Source of the DNA: Phycisphaerales bacterium
Lineage (GTDB): Bacteria > Planctomycetota > Phycisphaerae > UBA1845 > UTPLA1
Assembly: GCA_020639075.1 (NCBI GenBank)
Contig: JACKHI010000001.1
Span: forward strand, 4,402,001-4,466,000
Length of the DNA stretch: 64,000 nucleotides
Direction: 5' to 3'
Below, piece by piece: positions 32,704 to 42,323 of this stretch (the stretch's first letter is position 1; the number at the start of each line of letters is the position of its first letter). Position numbers and translations under genes: made by a program. Under the pieces are notes generated by a model that had not been told where the DNA came from, made no database searches, and saw only the letters and a program-made list of their open reading frames with translations.

Positions 32704-33648
32704 ATGTACCTGCTACGAGGCCAGAAGAAGCCCCCCGTGATCGCCGAGCCGAAGGCGTTTTCGCCGCCGGCCGGTCCTTCCACGCCGAACCGGGGCCGAG
32801 AGATGGATTTCAGTATTGATCGAGACGCGCCGGTGAAGGGCCCCTGGCTGATGGCGGGGCTTTTGCTGGCGGCGACGGCCGCGACTTTCGGCATGAGCCT
32901 GAACAGCGATTATCTGCTCGGCGAAATCGCGTCGCCGATCATCGGCCTGATGACGCTGCATGGGTTGTTCAAGGGCGGTTTTCGCAAGGCGATCATGCTG
33001 CCGATCACGATTGCGGGTGTCGGATTCCTGATGACGAACCCGATGATTTTCGATCCGATCGTCCAGCGCGTGACAGGCGGGCCGAGCCCATTCGGAAATT
33101 ACGTCGCGTGCGCCGTTGCGATCACGCTCGGCTTGTGGATTGTGGGCATTCCGGTGAAGGCGATTCGCAAGAAAGTGATCATGAAGCGGCCGGTGTTGCG
33201 GGGGACCGATCGATTTTTCGGGACGGGTATCGGTTTTGCGGAAGGCGCGCTGATGGCGCTATTGGTAATGTGGGGCGCCGTCCTGATCGAGCCGCAGGCG
33301 AAGCAAGTCGCGACGAACGCGAATGCGAAGCCTGTTCAGCGCCAGTTTGCAAGCGGCGTTTTGTCATTGATCGCCGAGATCGACAAGAGCCCGTTGGCGC
33401 CGATCGTTCGCGACGCGAATCTGCTGGAGGAGTTTCCCCAGCTGACGAAGCCGCTGGAGGCATTGCGGGCGGACGGCACAGTCGATCCTTCAAAGCTCGA
33501 TCCGCAGCAGCTTGAGGGGTTGATTGACATGCTGGAGAGCGTCGGCGGCGAGCAGGGTAGCGCCGTGGCGGAGCAGTTGCGGACAGTCGAGAGGAATCGC
33601 GAGGCGCAGGCCGAGGCGTATGAATCGCTGCCGAAGCCGAGTCATTGA
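32704..33648 (+). CDS. CvpA-like membrane protein
   Basis: Membrane protein (314 aa). Four hydrophobic helices (about 42-58, 67-80, 95-115, 135-155) and a fifth near 190 are followed by a long cytoplasmic or periplasmic tail. The pattern GLMTLHGLFKGGFRKAIM ... FGTGIGFAEGALMALLVMWGAV resembles the CvpA (colicin V production) family, which is linked to envelope integrity. The start at 32704 is preferred because GCGAGGAG sits just upstream; the frame extends back to 32536 without support. The tail contains QLTKPLEALRADGTVDPSKLDPQQLEGLIDMLE, common after CvpA domains in planctomycetes. Confidence 0.65.
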   Translation: MYLLRGQKKPPVIAEPKAFSPPAGPSTPNRGREMDFSIDRDAPVKGPWLMAGLLLAATAATFGMSLNSDYLLGEIASPIIGLMTLHGLFKGGFRKAIMLPITIAGVGFLMTNPMIFDPIVQRVTGGPSPFGNYVACAVAITLGLWIVGIPVKAIRKKVIMKRPVLRGTDRFFGTGIGFAEGALMALLVMWGAVLIEPQAKQVATNANAKPVQRQFASGVLSLIAEIDKSPLAPIVRDANLLEEFPQLTKPLEALRADGTVDPSKLDPQQLEGLIDMLESVGGEQGSAVAEQLRTVERNREAQAEAYESLPKPSH

Positions 33649-33680
33649 GGTGACAGGCGGTACATCAAGGTGAATCTCAA

Positions 33681-33709
33681 GGCCCCGGATTTTCCGGGGC
33701 CTTTTTTGT
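33681..33709 (+). terminator. Rho-independent terminator
   Basis: GGCCCCGGA-TTT-TCCGGGGCC followed by TTTTTTG, 33 nt after the CvpA-like stop. Perfect 9-bp stem with a strong T-tract. Confidence 0.92.
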
Positions 33710-33750
33710 TCGTGCGTTTGGATCGGCGTCGCTGTCGGCTGTTGCGCGGG

Positions 33751-34887
33751 TCAGGCGTGCATGAGCAGGTTGTGCCAGGCGTTGCCGGTGGCGGTCGGCG
33801 TGTGGTTGTTCAAATAGAAGCGTCGTGAGTTGTCGGCGCAATTTCTCCATGCGGCTTCGTCAGTGAGCATGGATGTCAGTGATGCTGCGATCGTTGCGTC
33901 GTCGCGCGTGCAAACTCGGCCGAGAGAGTGGCGGGCGATGACGCTGTCGGGGTCGATTGTGGAGACGACGGGGACGGCGCGCGACCAGGCTTCCATGAAT
34001 GTGTTGGGATAGCCTTCCCAGTCGCTGGTGCAAAGGAGCACTGAAGAGCGTTCGTAAAAGGGCGGCAGTTCGGCGTAGGGGATGAAACCGTGCAGCGTGA
34101 CGTTTGAATGTCGTCTCAGCTCCGCCAACGTCGCCGCAACTTCGGGCGGCGGGTTGGGATGATCGCCTATGACATCGAACCGCACGTCGGGGCACGCCGC
34201 TGCGATGGCGGTCAGGCGATCGAGCCGTTTCTGCCTGGAGAATCGACCCACCCATAGGACGCGACGACTTGCGAATGCGCTGCTGCGATCGTCGTTCGAG
34301 AATGGATCGCCAGGATCCGGCGCGCAACTGCGGATGACGACGGCGTCGATTCCGAAGTGCGTGCGCAGCATCGTCTGCTGTTGATCGGTCTGAGCGACGA
34401 CGCGATCGGCGCGGCGTAAACCGTATTTGTAGAAGGCGCGCTCGCGCCAAGTGCGTTTGCCACCGAGGCGCTGGTCGCATTCAGGATCGTTGGCGACGGA
34501 GTAGATGAAGCGTTTGTTATTGCTGTTCGCCCACATGGCCGTCTGGCCGGTTTCGACGCCGCTCGTGCGCTGGACATAAACATCGGCGTCGGCGCGGCGC
34601 ATGGCAGCGCAGAGACTAGTCCAGCGGGGATGGATGAAACGCAGGCCGGGCACGCCGTCGTCTTTGCCGCACATTTTGAAGACAGCGATGCCGTCGTGTT
34701 CGACGCCATCGGGTTGGCCGTGGTCGAGCGTGACGAAGCTGACGCGATGACCGCGTTCTACGAGTTCGCGCGCAATGAGGACGCGCTGGACTTCGGCGCC
34801 GCCGATTTGGCGGATATCCGCGCGGCCGGCCAACACGGCGTAGTTGTTGGGGGCGACGAAGCAGACGCTGGCGGGTTGATTGGGCAT
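33751..34887 (-). CDS. GT4-family glycosyltransferase
   Basis: Glycosyltransferase of the GT-B fold, family 4 (378 aa). The N-terminal acceptor domain begins VCFVAPNNYAVLAG..IGGAEVQRVLIARELVERGH. The C-terminal donor domain has RRVLWVGRFSRQKRLDRL and the E-x7-E motif in DWEGYPNTFMEAWSRAVPVV that binds the nucleotide-sugar. It would transfer a sugar to an envelope glycan or glycolipid. It is followed at 24 nt, on the same strand, by a membrane glycosyltransferase, so both may serve one polysaccharide. The exact sugar is unknown. Confidence 0.88.
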   Translation of the reverse strand: MPNQPASVCFVAPNNYAVLAGRADIRQIGGAEVQRVLIARELVERGHRVSFVTLDHGQPDGVEHDGIAVFKMCGKDDGVPGLRFIHPRWTSLCAAMRRADADVYVQRTSGVETGQTAMWANSNNKRFIYSVANDPECDQRLGGKRTWRERAFYKYGLRRADRVVAQTDQQQTMLRTHFGIDAVVIRSCAPDPGDPFSNDDRSSAFASRRVLWVGRFSRQKRLDRLTAIAAACPDVRFDVIGDHPNPPPEVAATLAELRRHSNVTLHGFIPYAELPPFYERSSVLLCTSDWEGYPNTFMEAWSRAVPVVSTIDPDSVIARHSLGRVCTRDDATIAASLTSMLTDEAAWRNCADNSRRFYLNNHTPTATGNAWHNLLMHA

Positions 34888-34911
34888 ATCGGGATCGTGA
34901 GGCGCGTGTCG

Positions 34912-36234
34912 CTATGGGGTTGAACGTTGCCTGGCGATGACGTCGCGGGATCGGGCAAAGAGGGCGGCGGCCCCCAGCGCGATCAGCAGAGGATCAAGTG
35001 GCATTCGAAACCGGGTTTCCGCGAAAGTGACTGCGTGCAGCGAAGTCACGATCAGAATGTAACCGACGATCAGGGTCGTGGCATAGGGACTTCGTTTGAG
35101 CAGGTACTTCCAGCGTCGAATTGCGACTGCAAGGACGCCGATGATCGCGAATCCGCTGATCGTGATGCTGAAAGTCCAGGGCGACAGATGGTATCTGAAG
35201 TTCGTCATGGCGACGCCGCCGTTTGACGTATCGATGTTTGCGGATCCCAGTGGTGTGGGGATCGGCGAGTACAGCGCGAGAACCTTGATGATTGCACGGC
35301 GAACGAACGATGCCGGTTTGGCGAGGATGTACTTCATCGCGTCGGCCTTGAGTTGCCGGTCACGAGCGAGTTCGTCGTGTTCGGGCAGTCCGAGGTTCTT
35401 CAATCTCGAATCGACTTCGGGCAGGTAGGTATCGACGTCTATGAATGGAATCAGTACGTCGGCGGCTGGGTTGTTGCCCTGGTAGAGGTTCAGACCGCTC
35501 GACGTTGTTCCGGCGGGCACGGGGGCGCGGAAACTTCGATAGAGATACATCTGCCAGGGCAGGACGATCGCGGTGAAAAGGCAGCAGGTCGTGACGACGC
35601 GGGCGATGCGGATGCCGATCGATCGATTTTCCGACTGGAAGAAGGCGGCAATCAGCAGGAGCGGAATGAGCGCGATGCCGGTTGGTCGCGTGAGCCATGC
35701 CAGGGCGGCGGCTCCAGTCATCAAGAGGAGCGGACCGAACGCGACGTTGCGCCGGGCGGCGACCGTCATGAATGTCAGGAGAAGCAGTGTGTAGAGCATC
35801 GTTTCGCGCTGGGCCAGTGCCTCCAGATGGAATGGGAAGTCCATGGCAAACAACAGCCCCGCGAAGAGGACGGCCCGCCAGTCGCGCGCGAGTCGCCCGA
35901 CGAGCAGGAGCAGCACGACGAGGCAACCAGCGTCCATCGCAACGTTGGCGAGCAAGGCGCCAGACTGAGAGTACTCCTTGAGGACGATGCCCAGGCCCGC
36001 CAGGACGAGTGGGTAGGCCGGCGGCCGATAGCCGGTCGGATGTTCGCCATCAACGGAATAGACTCCTCGATTGACGAGGTTGTCGGCGATCAGGCGATAG
36101 GTCGTTCCTCCCGTGAAGCTCGTAAGGTTGCCGGTGCGTACGAATCGCAGGCCCATGATCGCGATCAGAACGATGGCCAGTGAGAACAACGAAAGCTGCC
36201 AGGCGACTCGATTGGGCGATTGCTTGTTCAACAT
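34912..36234 (-). CDS. ArnT/GT39-like membrane glycosyltransferase
   Basis: Polytopic GT-C-type glycosyltransferase (440 aa) with about 10-12 helices. An extracytoplasmic first loop carries FTGGTTYRLIADNLVNRGVYSVDGEHPTGYRPPAYPL, where an acidic residue normally acts as catalytic base. Later come PWQMYLYRSF and a C-terminal RFRMPLDPLL, typical of lipid-phosphate-sugar-using enzymes. The start is uncertain; the ATG at 36234 removes an Arg/Pro-rich 33-residue extension. It precedes the GT4 gene on the same strand and probably completes the same glycan. Confidence 0.75.
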   Translation of the reverse strand: MLNKQSPNRVAWQLSLFSLAIVLIAIMGLRFVRTGNLTSFTGGTTYRLIADNLVNRGVYSVDGEHPTGYRPPAYPLVLAGLGIVLKEYSQSGALLANVAMDAGCLVVLLLLVGRLARDWRAVLFAGLLFAMDFPFHLEALAQRETMLYTLLLLTFMTVAARRNVAFGPLLLMTGAAALAWLTRPTGIALIPLLLIAAFFQSENRSIGIRIARVVTTCCLFTAIVLPWQMYLYRSFRAPVPAGTTSSGLNLYQGNNPAADVLIPFIDVDTYLPEVDSRLKNLGLPEHDELARDRQLKADAMKYILAKPASFVRRAIIKVLALYSPIPTPLGSANIDTSNGGVAMTNFRYHLSPWTFSITISGFAIIGVLAVAIRRWKYLLKRSPYATTLIVGYILIVTSLHAVTFAETRFRMPLDPLLIALGAAALFARSRDVIARQRSTP

Positions 36235-36407
36235 GTTCGGAGCACTATTCGGGTTTCCACGGTTCGGCGGTCCCCTGGCGTGTCGGGGCGAGCGTCCTTC
36301 CTGCATCGGCTGATTCGGCGTTCGTCCCCGCATGTTAAGGGACCTGTTCCGATTGCGGGCATTCGGCGGTAGCGCGGAACCGGATCGGGCCGGATAGGAT
36401 TACCGCG

Positions 36408-36686
36408 ATGACACTGGACGCAAAGCAACGCAAATCGCTCGTCGGCCGTTCTCACCCGCTGAAGCCGATCGTATACGTCGGCCGTCACGGCGTGCAGCCC
36501 GAACAGGTCGCGACGATTCGAGAACATTTCAGGAACACGGATCTCGTGAAGGTGAAAATCGACGCCGAGACGCGTGAAGAGGTTGAGGGAATTGCCGCAA
36601 TCCTGGTTGAGACGGTTCCCTGCGAACTCGTGGCCCGTCGCGGTCATGTGGCGATTCTCTTCTCGGATGCATCGGCGACGGACTAA
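36408..36686 (+). CDS. yhbY: YhbY-family (CRM domain) RNA-binding protein
   Basis: Small CRM-domain protein (92 aa), matching YhbY in length. It carries LDAKQRKSLVGRSHPLKPIVYVGRHGV at the N-terminus and a GxxG-like RHGV loop, then the VKVKID strand and LVARRGHVAILF at the end. YhbY associates with pre-50S ribosomes in E. coli. It is divergent from the glycosyltransferase and 49 nt before the M16 pair. Confidence 0.92.
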   Translation: MTLDAKQRKSLVGRSHPLKPIVYVGRHGVQPEQVATIREHFRNTDLVKVKIDAETREEVEGIAAILVETVPCELVARRGHVAILFSDASATD

Positions 36687-36723
36687 CGACTGTCGGGCGC
36701 TTTCGAAAGGCTCCGATCGCCGC

Positions 36724-36729
36724 TATAAC
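36724..36729 (+). promoter_or_regulatory. -10-like box (TATAAC) close to an SD-less start
   Basis: TATAAC ends 6 nt before the ATG at 36736; no Shine-Dalgarno lies between. It resembles the TATAAT boxes at 26418, 27416 and 46637. Confidence 0.4.
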
Positions 36730-36735
36730 CCCGGC

Positions 36736-37986
36736 ATGGAGCGAAGCGAAACCTACCATCATCGTCGGCTTGATTGCGGCATCGAATTCGCAGCCCTGGA
36801 GATGCCGGGCCGCCACACGGTCGCATTGAATGTGCGCGTCGCGGCGGGCATGGTGGACGAGCACGAATCAAAGCTCGGTCTGGGCAACATTGTTGAACAG
36901 ACGATCACCAAGGGGACGGATTCGAAGTCGGCGCGCGACGTGAGCGACGCGTTTGACGCCATCGGCGCACAGTTCACGGGCGGCGTCGGTCGTCAGTCGA
37001 CGGTTTTTCGCTGCAGCTGTCTTCCCGAGTATCTCGATCGTGCGGGCGCGCTGATCGCGGAGGTTCTACGAACGCCGACGTTTCCCGAAGATTCGTTTGC
37101 CGTCGCCGTGCAGTTGGCTCAGCAGGAGCTGACGGCGATGGAGGACGATCCACAGGAGCTGGCCTCGCGGCTGATCGCGCGGCATGCATATGGTCCGCGT
37201 CTGGGTCGTCACGAGCTCGGCACGAAAGAGACGCTTGCCGCGATCACGAGAGACGACGTCGTCGAATACTGGAAGAACCACTACGGCGCGGCGCGGATGC
37301 AGATCTGCGTCGGCGGTGCGATCGATGTGGACGCCGTGGCGAAGGCGATCGACAAGCAGTTTCAGGGTTTCGGCAACAGATCCGCGGACGCGTTTGAGAA
37401 TATTCCCGTCGAGTTCTCTGCGGGGGTTCGTCATCAGGATAAAGCGCTGGAGCAGGAGCACATTCTGATGTGCTGGCCGGGTGTTTCGGCGACGGATCCG
37501 GAGCACAGCGTCGAGCGCGTGATGCTGGGGATCCTCAGCGGCGGCATGAGTTCGCGGTTGTTTACGGAAGTGCGTGAGAAGCAGGGGCTCGTGTATTGGG
37601 TCGGCGCGTGGAACGAGCATCCGCGCGGCGCCGGCATGATGTTCGCCGGGGCGTCGACCACGCCCGCCCGCTGCGATCAGACGGCTCGGACGTTGCTTCG
37701 CGAAATCGATCGGCTGGCCGAAGACATCACGCACGAAGAGCTGGAACGTTCGAAGATCGGAATCACGGCGAAGATGCAGACGCACGGCGACATCACGCGC
37801 GCCCGCGTCGGCGAACTCAGCGGCGACATCTATCATCATGGGCGACCCATCGGGGTCGAAGAGCGCAAGGCGGAGATCGAAGCCGTCACGATTGACGATG
37901 TGCGTCGATATCTCGCGACGCATCCGCGCGACAAGTTATGCGTGCAGACGCTGGGTCCACGAGCGTTGGAGGAGTTCCGGGCATGA
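36736..37986 (+). CDS. M16-family peptidase homologue lacking the zinc motif
   Basis: M16 fold protein (416 aa) probably acting as the non-catalytic partner. Where active members have HxxEH, this protein has NIVEQ (GLGNIVEQTITKGTDS), so zinc cannot be bound normally. The second M16 half is intact, with GILSGGMSSRLFTEVREKQGLVYWVGA, the R/Y region used for substrate binding. It overlaps the following catalytic gene by 4 nt (ATGA). This matches bacterial M16B pairs in which an inactive subunit forms the heterodimer. The start at 36736 gives MERSETYHHRRLDCG. Confidence 0.88.
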   Translation: MERSETYHHRRLDCGIEFAALEMPGRHTVALNVRVAAGMVDEHESKLGLGNIVEQTITKGTDSKSARDVSDAFDAIGAQFTGGVGRQSTVFRCSCLPEYLDRAGALIAEVLRTPTFPEDSFAVAVQLAQQELTAMEDDPQELASRLIARHAYGPRLGRHELGTKETLAAITRDDVVEYWKNHYGAARMQICVGGAIDVDAVAKAIDKQFQGFGNRSADAFENIPVEFSAGVRHQDKALEQEHILMCWPGVSATDPEHSVERVMLGILSGGMSSRLFTEVREKQGLVYWVGAWNEHPRGAGMMFAGASTTPARCDQTARTLLREIDRLAEDITHEELERSKIGITAKMQTHGDITRARVGELSGDIYHHGRPIGVEERKAEIEAVTIDDVRRYLATHPRDKLCVQTLGPRALEEFRA

Positions 37987-39227
37987 CGCAATCCAACGGC
38001 TTTCATGAGCACACGCTCAAGAACGGTTTGCGGATCATCGTGGAGACGATGCCGCATGTGCGAAGCGCGGCGGCGGGTTTCCTGGTTCGCACGGGGGCGC
38101 GGGACGAGACGCCGGAATTGGCGGGCGTGTCGCATTTTGTGGAGCACATGTGCTTCAAGGGGACGGCGAAGCGCGGCTGGGAGCAGATCACGCGCGATTT
38201 CGACGACATGGGCAGCACCTACAACGCCTATACGTCGAAAGAACGCACAGTCTATTTCGGCTGGGTGCGCGTCGAGGATCTCGAGCGGCAGATCGAGTTG
38301 CTGGCCGACATGATGCAATCGACCATGCCGACAGAAGAGTTCGACATGGAAAAGAACGTGATCCTGGAAGAGATTGCGATGTCGGACGATTCGCTGGAGC
38401 GGAAGGTCTACGACCTGCTGCACGAGCGACTGTATCCGGGGCATCCGCTGTCGTGGCCGGTGCTGGGCACGACGGCGTCGATCACGGCGTTGTCGCGGGA
38501 TTCGTTGCACGGGTACTTCGTCGATCGGTATCACCCGCGGAACATGGTGCTGATTGTGACGGGCGCCGTTGAGCCGAAGGCCGTGTACGACATGGCGCAG
38601 CGGATTTGCGGGGATTGGACGCCGGCAGAGCCGCGACCCGCGAGAACAACGCCCACCTCGGCGCTAACGGGCATTCACAAGGGCGTTGTGGATCGATTTC
38701 AGCGTCAGGCGGTCGGTGTGCTCTATCCGGCGCCGTCCGCGGCGGATGAAGATCGCGACATCGGCGATCTCGTTGCGTCGATTCTGGGCGGGCGGAACAG
38801 CCGTTTCTTCTGGAACATCATTCAGACCGGGATCGCCGCGAATGTCGCGGCGGGTCGGCTGGATTACTGCGACGCCGGGTTGATGCTGGCATTCGGGTTC
38901 ACAGAGCCGGATCGGGCGGATGAGCTGCTGGACGCGATGCGGGGGCAGATCAAGAAGCTGCAGGACGAGGGGGTCACGGACGACGAAGTTCAGCGGGTAC
39001 GGAATCGGGTGGCGACGTCGCTCGCATCCGAGGGGGAGGCGCCGTACTACCGGTTCTCGCAGATGATCCAGGAGATCGACGTCTTCGGCGTGCCGCGGAC
39101 GGTTGAGGAGCGGTTGGCAGTACTGGAAAAGGCGACACCGGCTGTCGTCCGAGAATATCTGGCCCGCTGGCCCTTGCAGGGGGATGGGGCGGTTATCAGC
39201 CTTGGGCCGCGGGATTGGCCGGTGTAG
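37983..39227 (+). CDS. Catalytic M16 zinc peptidase
   Basis: Active-type M16B peptidase (414 aa) with the inverted zinc motif HFVEH in VSHFVEHMCFKGT, followed by the downstream glutamate in the DMEKNVILEEIAM region. The second half has LGGRNSRFFWNIIQTGIAANV. It overlaps the non-catalytic homologue by 4 nt, and the two probably form a heterodimer that degrades peptides, perhaps signal or leader peptides. There is no signal peptide, so it is cytoplasmic. No PQQ or lantibiotic genes are nearby to indicate a substrate. Confidence 0.92.
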   Translation: MTQSNGFHEHTLKNGLRIIVETMPHVRSAAAGFLVRTGARDETPELAGVSHFVEHMCFKGTAKRGWEQITRDFDDMGSTYNAYTSKERTVYFGWVRVEDLERQIELLADMMQSTMPTEEFDMEKNVILEEIAMSDDSLERKVYDLLHERLYPGHPLSWPVLGTTASITALSRDSLHGYFVDRYHPRNMVLIVTGAVEPKAVYDMAQRICGDWTPAEPRPARTTPTSALTGIHKGVVDRFQRQAVGVLYPAPSAADEDRDIGDLVASILGGRNSRFFWNIIQTGIAANVAAGRLDYCDAGLMLAFGFTEPDRADELLDAMRGQIKKLQDEGVTDDEVQRVRNRVATSLASEGEAPYYRFSQMIQEIDVFGVPRTVEERLAVLEKATPAVVREYLARWPLQGDGAVISLGPRDWPV

Positions 39228-39395
39228 GGAATCGTCGTCCGATAACGTCCTTGAATAAACCTGCCGATCCTCCCAATTCAATCCCGCTTCCGAAATCTCC
39301 TGCCGATGGCTTCGTATAAGAAATAGCGGACCTGCCGCGGCCTGTGGGGAATCGGGCCGCGCGCTTCGGGCCGCGTCACTTGCGCGAAGAAACAC

Positions 39396-41330
39396 ATGGA
39401 TACGCCGAAACCCACTCCGAAGCCGGTCTCCGGAATGTCACTCCATCCGCCTCGCCCTGCGGGAGCGCCGAATCCGCTGCGACCGACGGCGCCCGGGCAA
39501 CCGGCCCCGCGGCCCGCTTCGGTTCGACCGCCGGCGCCGAATACGGTTCGAGTCGCGCCGAAAGAGAATGCGAAACCCGCGCCACGGGATGTGCCGCGAC
39601 CAGGCGGGTTTCGGCTGCTCGTCGGTTTCGTGCTCGCGCTATTGGGTGGACTGGCGATCGCCTATTACCCGGAGCCGTTTGTGAGCAACCTCGAAGCGGT
39701 GATGACGAGGTTTTACGAGGTGAAGGCCGGTGGGCTGCAGGTCCTGTCGGACTCGACGTCGGAATCGCCATATCTGGCCAAGGCCATCGTTCGAGCCAAC
39801 GAATTCAGAAATCAATACGGTGCATTCGTTCGTTGGACGCCGCAGGTCGTCGGCATCGTGTGCATTCTTCTTGCGGGCTGGTGTCTGAAGAAGCGGATCG
39901 GTTTCTTTGTCGCTGCGTCACTGGCGTTCGGGATCACGATCGGAGCCCTGGCAGCCGCGTACGACTGGTTTATCCCGCCGCACTGCATCACGATGCCGGC
40001 CTTTGCGCTCGGTTACCTCGTGGAGTCGGGATTGCGACCGGCGAGCGTGACGATTCGCGGGATTGTCGGCTTTGGGTTTGTGCTTATTTCCATCGTCGGG
40101 TTGACGCTGGGCATTTTCTATCTGCCGCGATGGGGCGGCGAAGCCGGCGCGATTGCCGAGTCGATCACGCAGCACGGCCCGGCTTATCTCTGGTCGCCCC
40201 CGAAGGCGGCGACAGCCGTCTATTTCCTGTCGGCGACTTTCGTGGATCAATGGACGGATGTGGTGCTTTGGGGCGCCGTGTTGCTGACGTCGTCGATCGG
40301 AGCGGTCGTGTGCAAGGACAAAGTGCTCCGGTTTCTCTCGGCGTGCCTGATTTCAACGCTGGCGATCCTGTTGTTCAAATCCGCCCACGTTCACTGGGTC
40401 CACTTCCCAACGCTCGGCGTCGATATACCGCCGCAGCCGGATTGGAACTACGGCAACATTGAAATTTGGCAGTGGCTGGCGCTTGTGGAGCTCGTGATCG
40501 TCGCGGCGGTGCTGCTGTACAAGTCCGTCGGGGCCGGCGGTCTGACGGTCGGCGTCGCGCTGATCTGGCTCTGTTGCAGCCTGCATGTCGATACGTATGC
40601 CGGTCGTCTCAATACTGCGAGACTGCTTTCTCCGGCGGCGGCGCAGCATATTTCGTCCACGCCGATACTTCCGACAGATCCGATGCCGACATCGACGACT
40701 CGCACAGGCAGGGGGCCGATGAACCAACTGGGCGGCGTCGGGGCCGGATTGCACATGACTGAAGCGGAGATGGCGGCGGCCGTTGCGGGGGCTGCAGCCC
40801 CTGTTGGTTGGTTTTACGTAACTTCGTTCTTAATCGGGATCATCGCTGTCGGGGGGCTGCGGATGATGATCAAGTGTCCTGAGGTACGGACCTGGGTTAT
40901 GTGCCTGCTCTGGTTGGGATTTGCGATTCTCGCGGCCAATGTCTATTGGCGATGGCCGGATTCGCAGCGGTTCGACATTCAGAGCGTTGCAATGACGCTG
41001 TCGTCGCATCCGGTCCATCGTACGATTGCACTTTGTCTTGCGGTTGGCGGCGCTGCCCTCTTCGGGACGTGGGCGCTGCGATGGAACAGTCGCTATCACA
41101 CTTGGCTCTATGCGGCGGCAACGGCAATTTTTGCCGGTACCTTGCTCAGTTTCACTGCACTGGCCGTCATGATTCGATGGGGTGGATTCGACGCTCTGCC
41201 GGTCCAGTCGTACATTGTCCTGGCAGTCGGGCAATCGGCGTTGATGTGGGTGCTTCTGCTGCACGCCAACTTCGTGCATCCGGAACCTGCGGGTGTGAGT
41301 GCCGCGGCGCCGCAACGTCGAGTCGCGTAG
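39396..41330 (+). CDS. Polytopic membrane protein with Pro-rich N-terminus
   Basis: Unrecognised membrane protein (644 aa). Residues 1-70 are Pro/Ala-rich and cytoplasmic; 12 or so transmembrane helices follow. A hydrophilic loop near 415-455 contains PILPTDPMPTSTTRTGRGPMN. I see no conserved catalytic motif. A TATAAG at 39315-39320 lies about 75 nt upstream and could be part of the promoter. No neighbour suggests a role. Confidence 0.7.
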   Translation: MDTPKPTPKPVSGMSLHPPRPAGAPNPLRPTAPGQPAPRPASVRPPAPNTVRVAPKENAKPAPRDVPRPGGFRLLVGFVLALLGGLAIAYYPEPFVSNLEAVMTRFYEVKAGGLQVLSDSTSESPYLAKAIVRANEFRNQYGAFVRWTPQVVGIVCILLAGWCLKKRIGFFVAASLAFGITIGALAAAYDWFIPPHCITMPAFALGYLVESGLRPASVTIRGIVGFGFVLISIVGLTLGIFYLPRWGGEAGAIAESITQHGPAYLWSPPKAATAVYFLSATFVDQWTDVVLWGAVLLTSSIGAVVCKDKVLRFLSACLISTLAILLFKSAHVHWVHFPTLGVDIPPQPDWNYGNIEIWQWLALVELVIVAAVLLYKSVGAGGLTVGVALIWLCCSLHVDTYAGRLNTARLLSPAAAQHISSTPILPTDPMPTSTTRTGRGPMNQLGGVGAGLHMTEAEMAAAVAGAAAPVGWFYVTSFLIGIIAVGGLRMMIKCPEVRTWVMCLLWLGFAILAANVYWRWPDSQRFDIQSVAMTLSSHPVHRTIALCLAVGGAALFGTWALRWNSRYHTWLYAAATAIFAGTLLSFTALAVMIRWGGFDALPVQSYIVLAVGQSALMWVLLLHANFVHPEPAGVSAAAPQRRVA

Positions 41331-41424
41331 TTCGCGAGTCGGTTGGACGCCTCATGATGAATCGCGTCACGGGGCCGAGAATGAATTGCCTGCCGTTTCG
41401 GGCAGGGGGCGCCGGCTACGCGAG

Positions 41425-41456
41425 CATGCTTGCCTTTCAGGGCAAGCATGGCACCC
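41425..41456 (-). repeat. Family B hairpin repeat
   Basis: CATGCTTGCC-TTTCAG-GGCAAGCATG followed by GCACCC. It has the same flank as the copies at 3416 and 11069, but half of each stem arm is changed in a compensating way. It lies in the 180-nt gap before the lipoprotein hydrolase. Confidence 0.8.
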
Positions 41457-41510
41457 GGCATGGCATTGGGAGCCGATCGATTGGGCGTCTCACAGCGAAT
41501 CGCTTCACCA

Positions 41511-42323
41511 ATGTCGTTCACCTCCAGATCGCCTTACGCACGCGAAGTCTATCTTCTCGGCTTGCTCTGTTTGGCGCCGATAGCAGGCACATTCGGTTGC
41601 GTGCCGGATGGGCGGCTGAATTCGTCGGCGCGCCTCGATCGTGGCCTCGTCGTTGTGCTTCCGGGCATAGAGGGCCCAAGTGTCTGGAATCGGGATCTCG
41701 TTCTGGGGCTCGACGAAGGCGGCGTCGATTGTGCGATTCGGCGGCATGTCTGGGGCACGCCGGTGCCCGGCGGCTTCCTGATCAACCTCACGGATATCGA
41801 GCGGAATCGGCGGGAGGCGGATCGCCTGCGCGACGATCTGGTCGCGTACATGACGAAGTACCCGGGACGACCGGTTCAGCTGGTCGGTCATTCGGGCGGG
41901 GCGGGGATTGCGTTGCTGGCGACGGAGCGACTGCCGGCGGATTGTCCCGTCACGGCGATCGTGTTGCTCGCGGCGTCGGTCAGCCCGACGTACGACCTGC
42001 GGCCCGCGCTCGGCAGGACGACGCAGCGGATCCTGAACTGCTATTCGGAGCGGGATTCGATTCTGCTGGGCCCCGGGACGACGATCGCAGGGACGATCGA
42101 TCGGGAATTCGGCGAATCAGCCGGCAAAGTGGGGTTCACGTCACGGCCGGCTTTTCTGCCTGTCGAACAGCGGCGATATGCCGCACTGGATCAATTGAAG
42201 TGGACACGGTCGATGGAAAAGCTCGGCAATGACGGCGGCCATTTCGGCTGGACGAATCGACGGTTCGTCCGGGAATGGCTGGCGCCAAGAGTACGCCGCT
42301 ACCTCTCGCCAGATCCCCGATGA
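41511..42323 (+). CDS. Alpha/beta-hydrolase lipoprotein
   Basis: Predicted lipoprotein (270 aa). The signal segment VYLLGLLCLAPIAGTFGC ends at a cysteine. The hydrolase fold has GLVVVLPGIEG at the first strand, the nucleophile elbow GHSGGAG, LLAASVSPTYDL, and a candidate catalytic histidine in DGGHFGW. It probably acts as an esterase or lipase at the outer membrane or in the periplasm. The start at 41511 places the signal at the N-terminus; the open frame begins earlier at 41430. There is no clear SD, so the start is uncertain. Confidence 0.75.
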   Translation: MSFTSRSPYAREVYLLGLLCLAPIAGTFGCVPDGRLNSSARLDRGLVVVLPGIEGPSVWNRDLVLGLDEGGVDCAIRRHVWGTPVPGGFLINLTDIERNRREADRLRDDLVAYMTKYPGRPVQLVGHSGGAGIALLATERLPADCPVTAIVLLAASVSPTYDLRPALGRTTQRILNCYSERDSILLGPGTTIAGTIDREFGESAGKVGFTSRPAFLPVEQRRYAALDQLKWTRSMEKLGNDGGHFGWTNRRFVREWLAPRVRRYLSPDPR

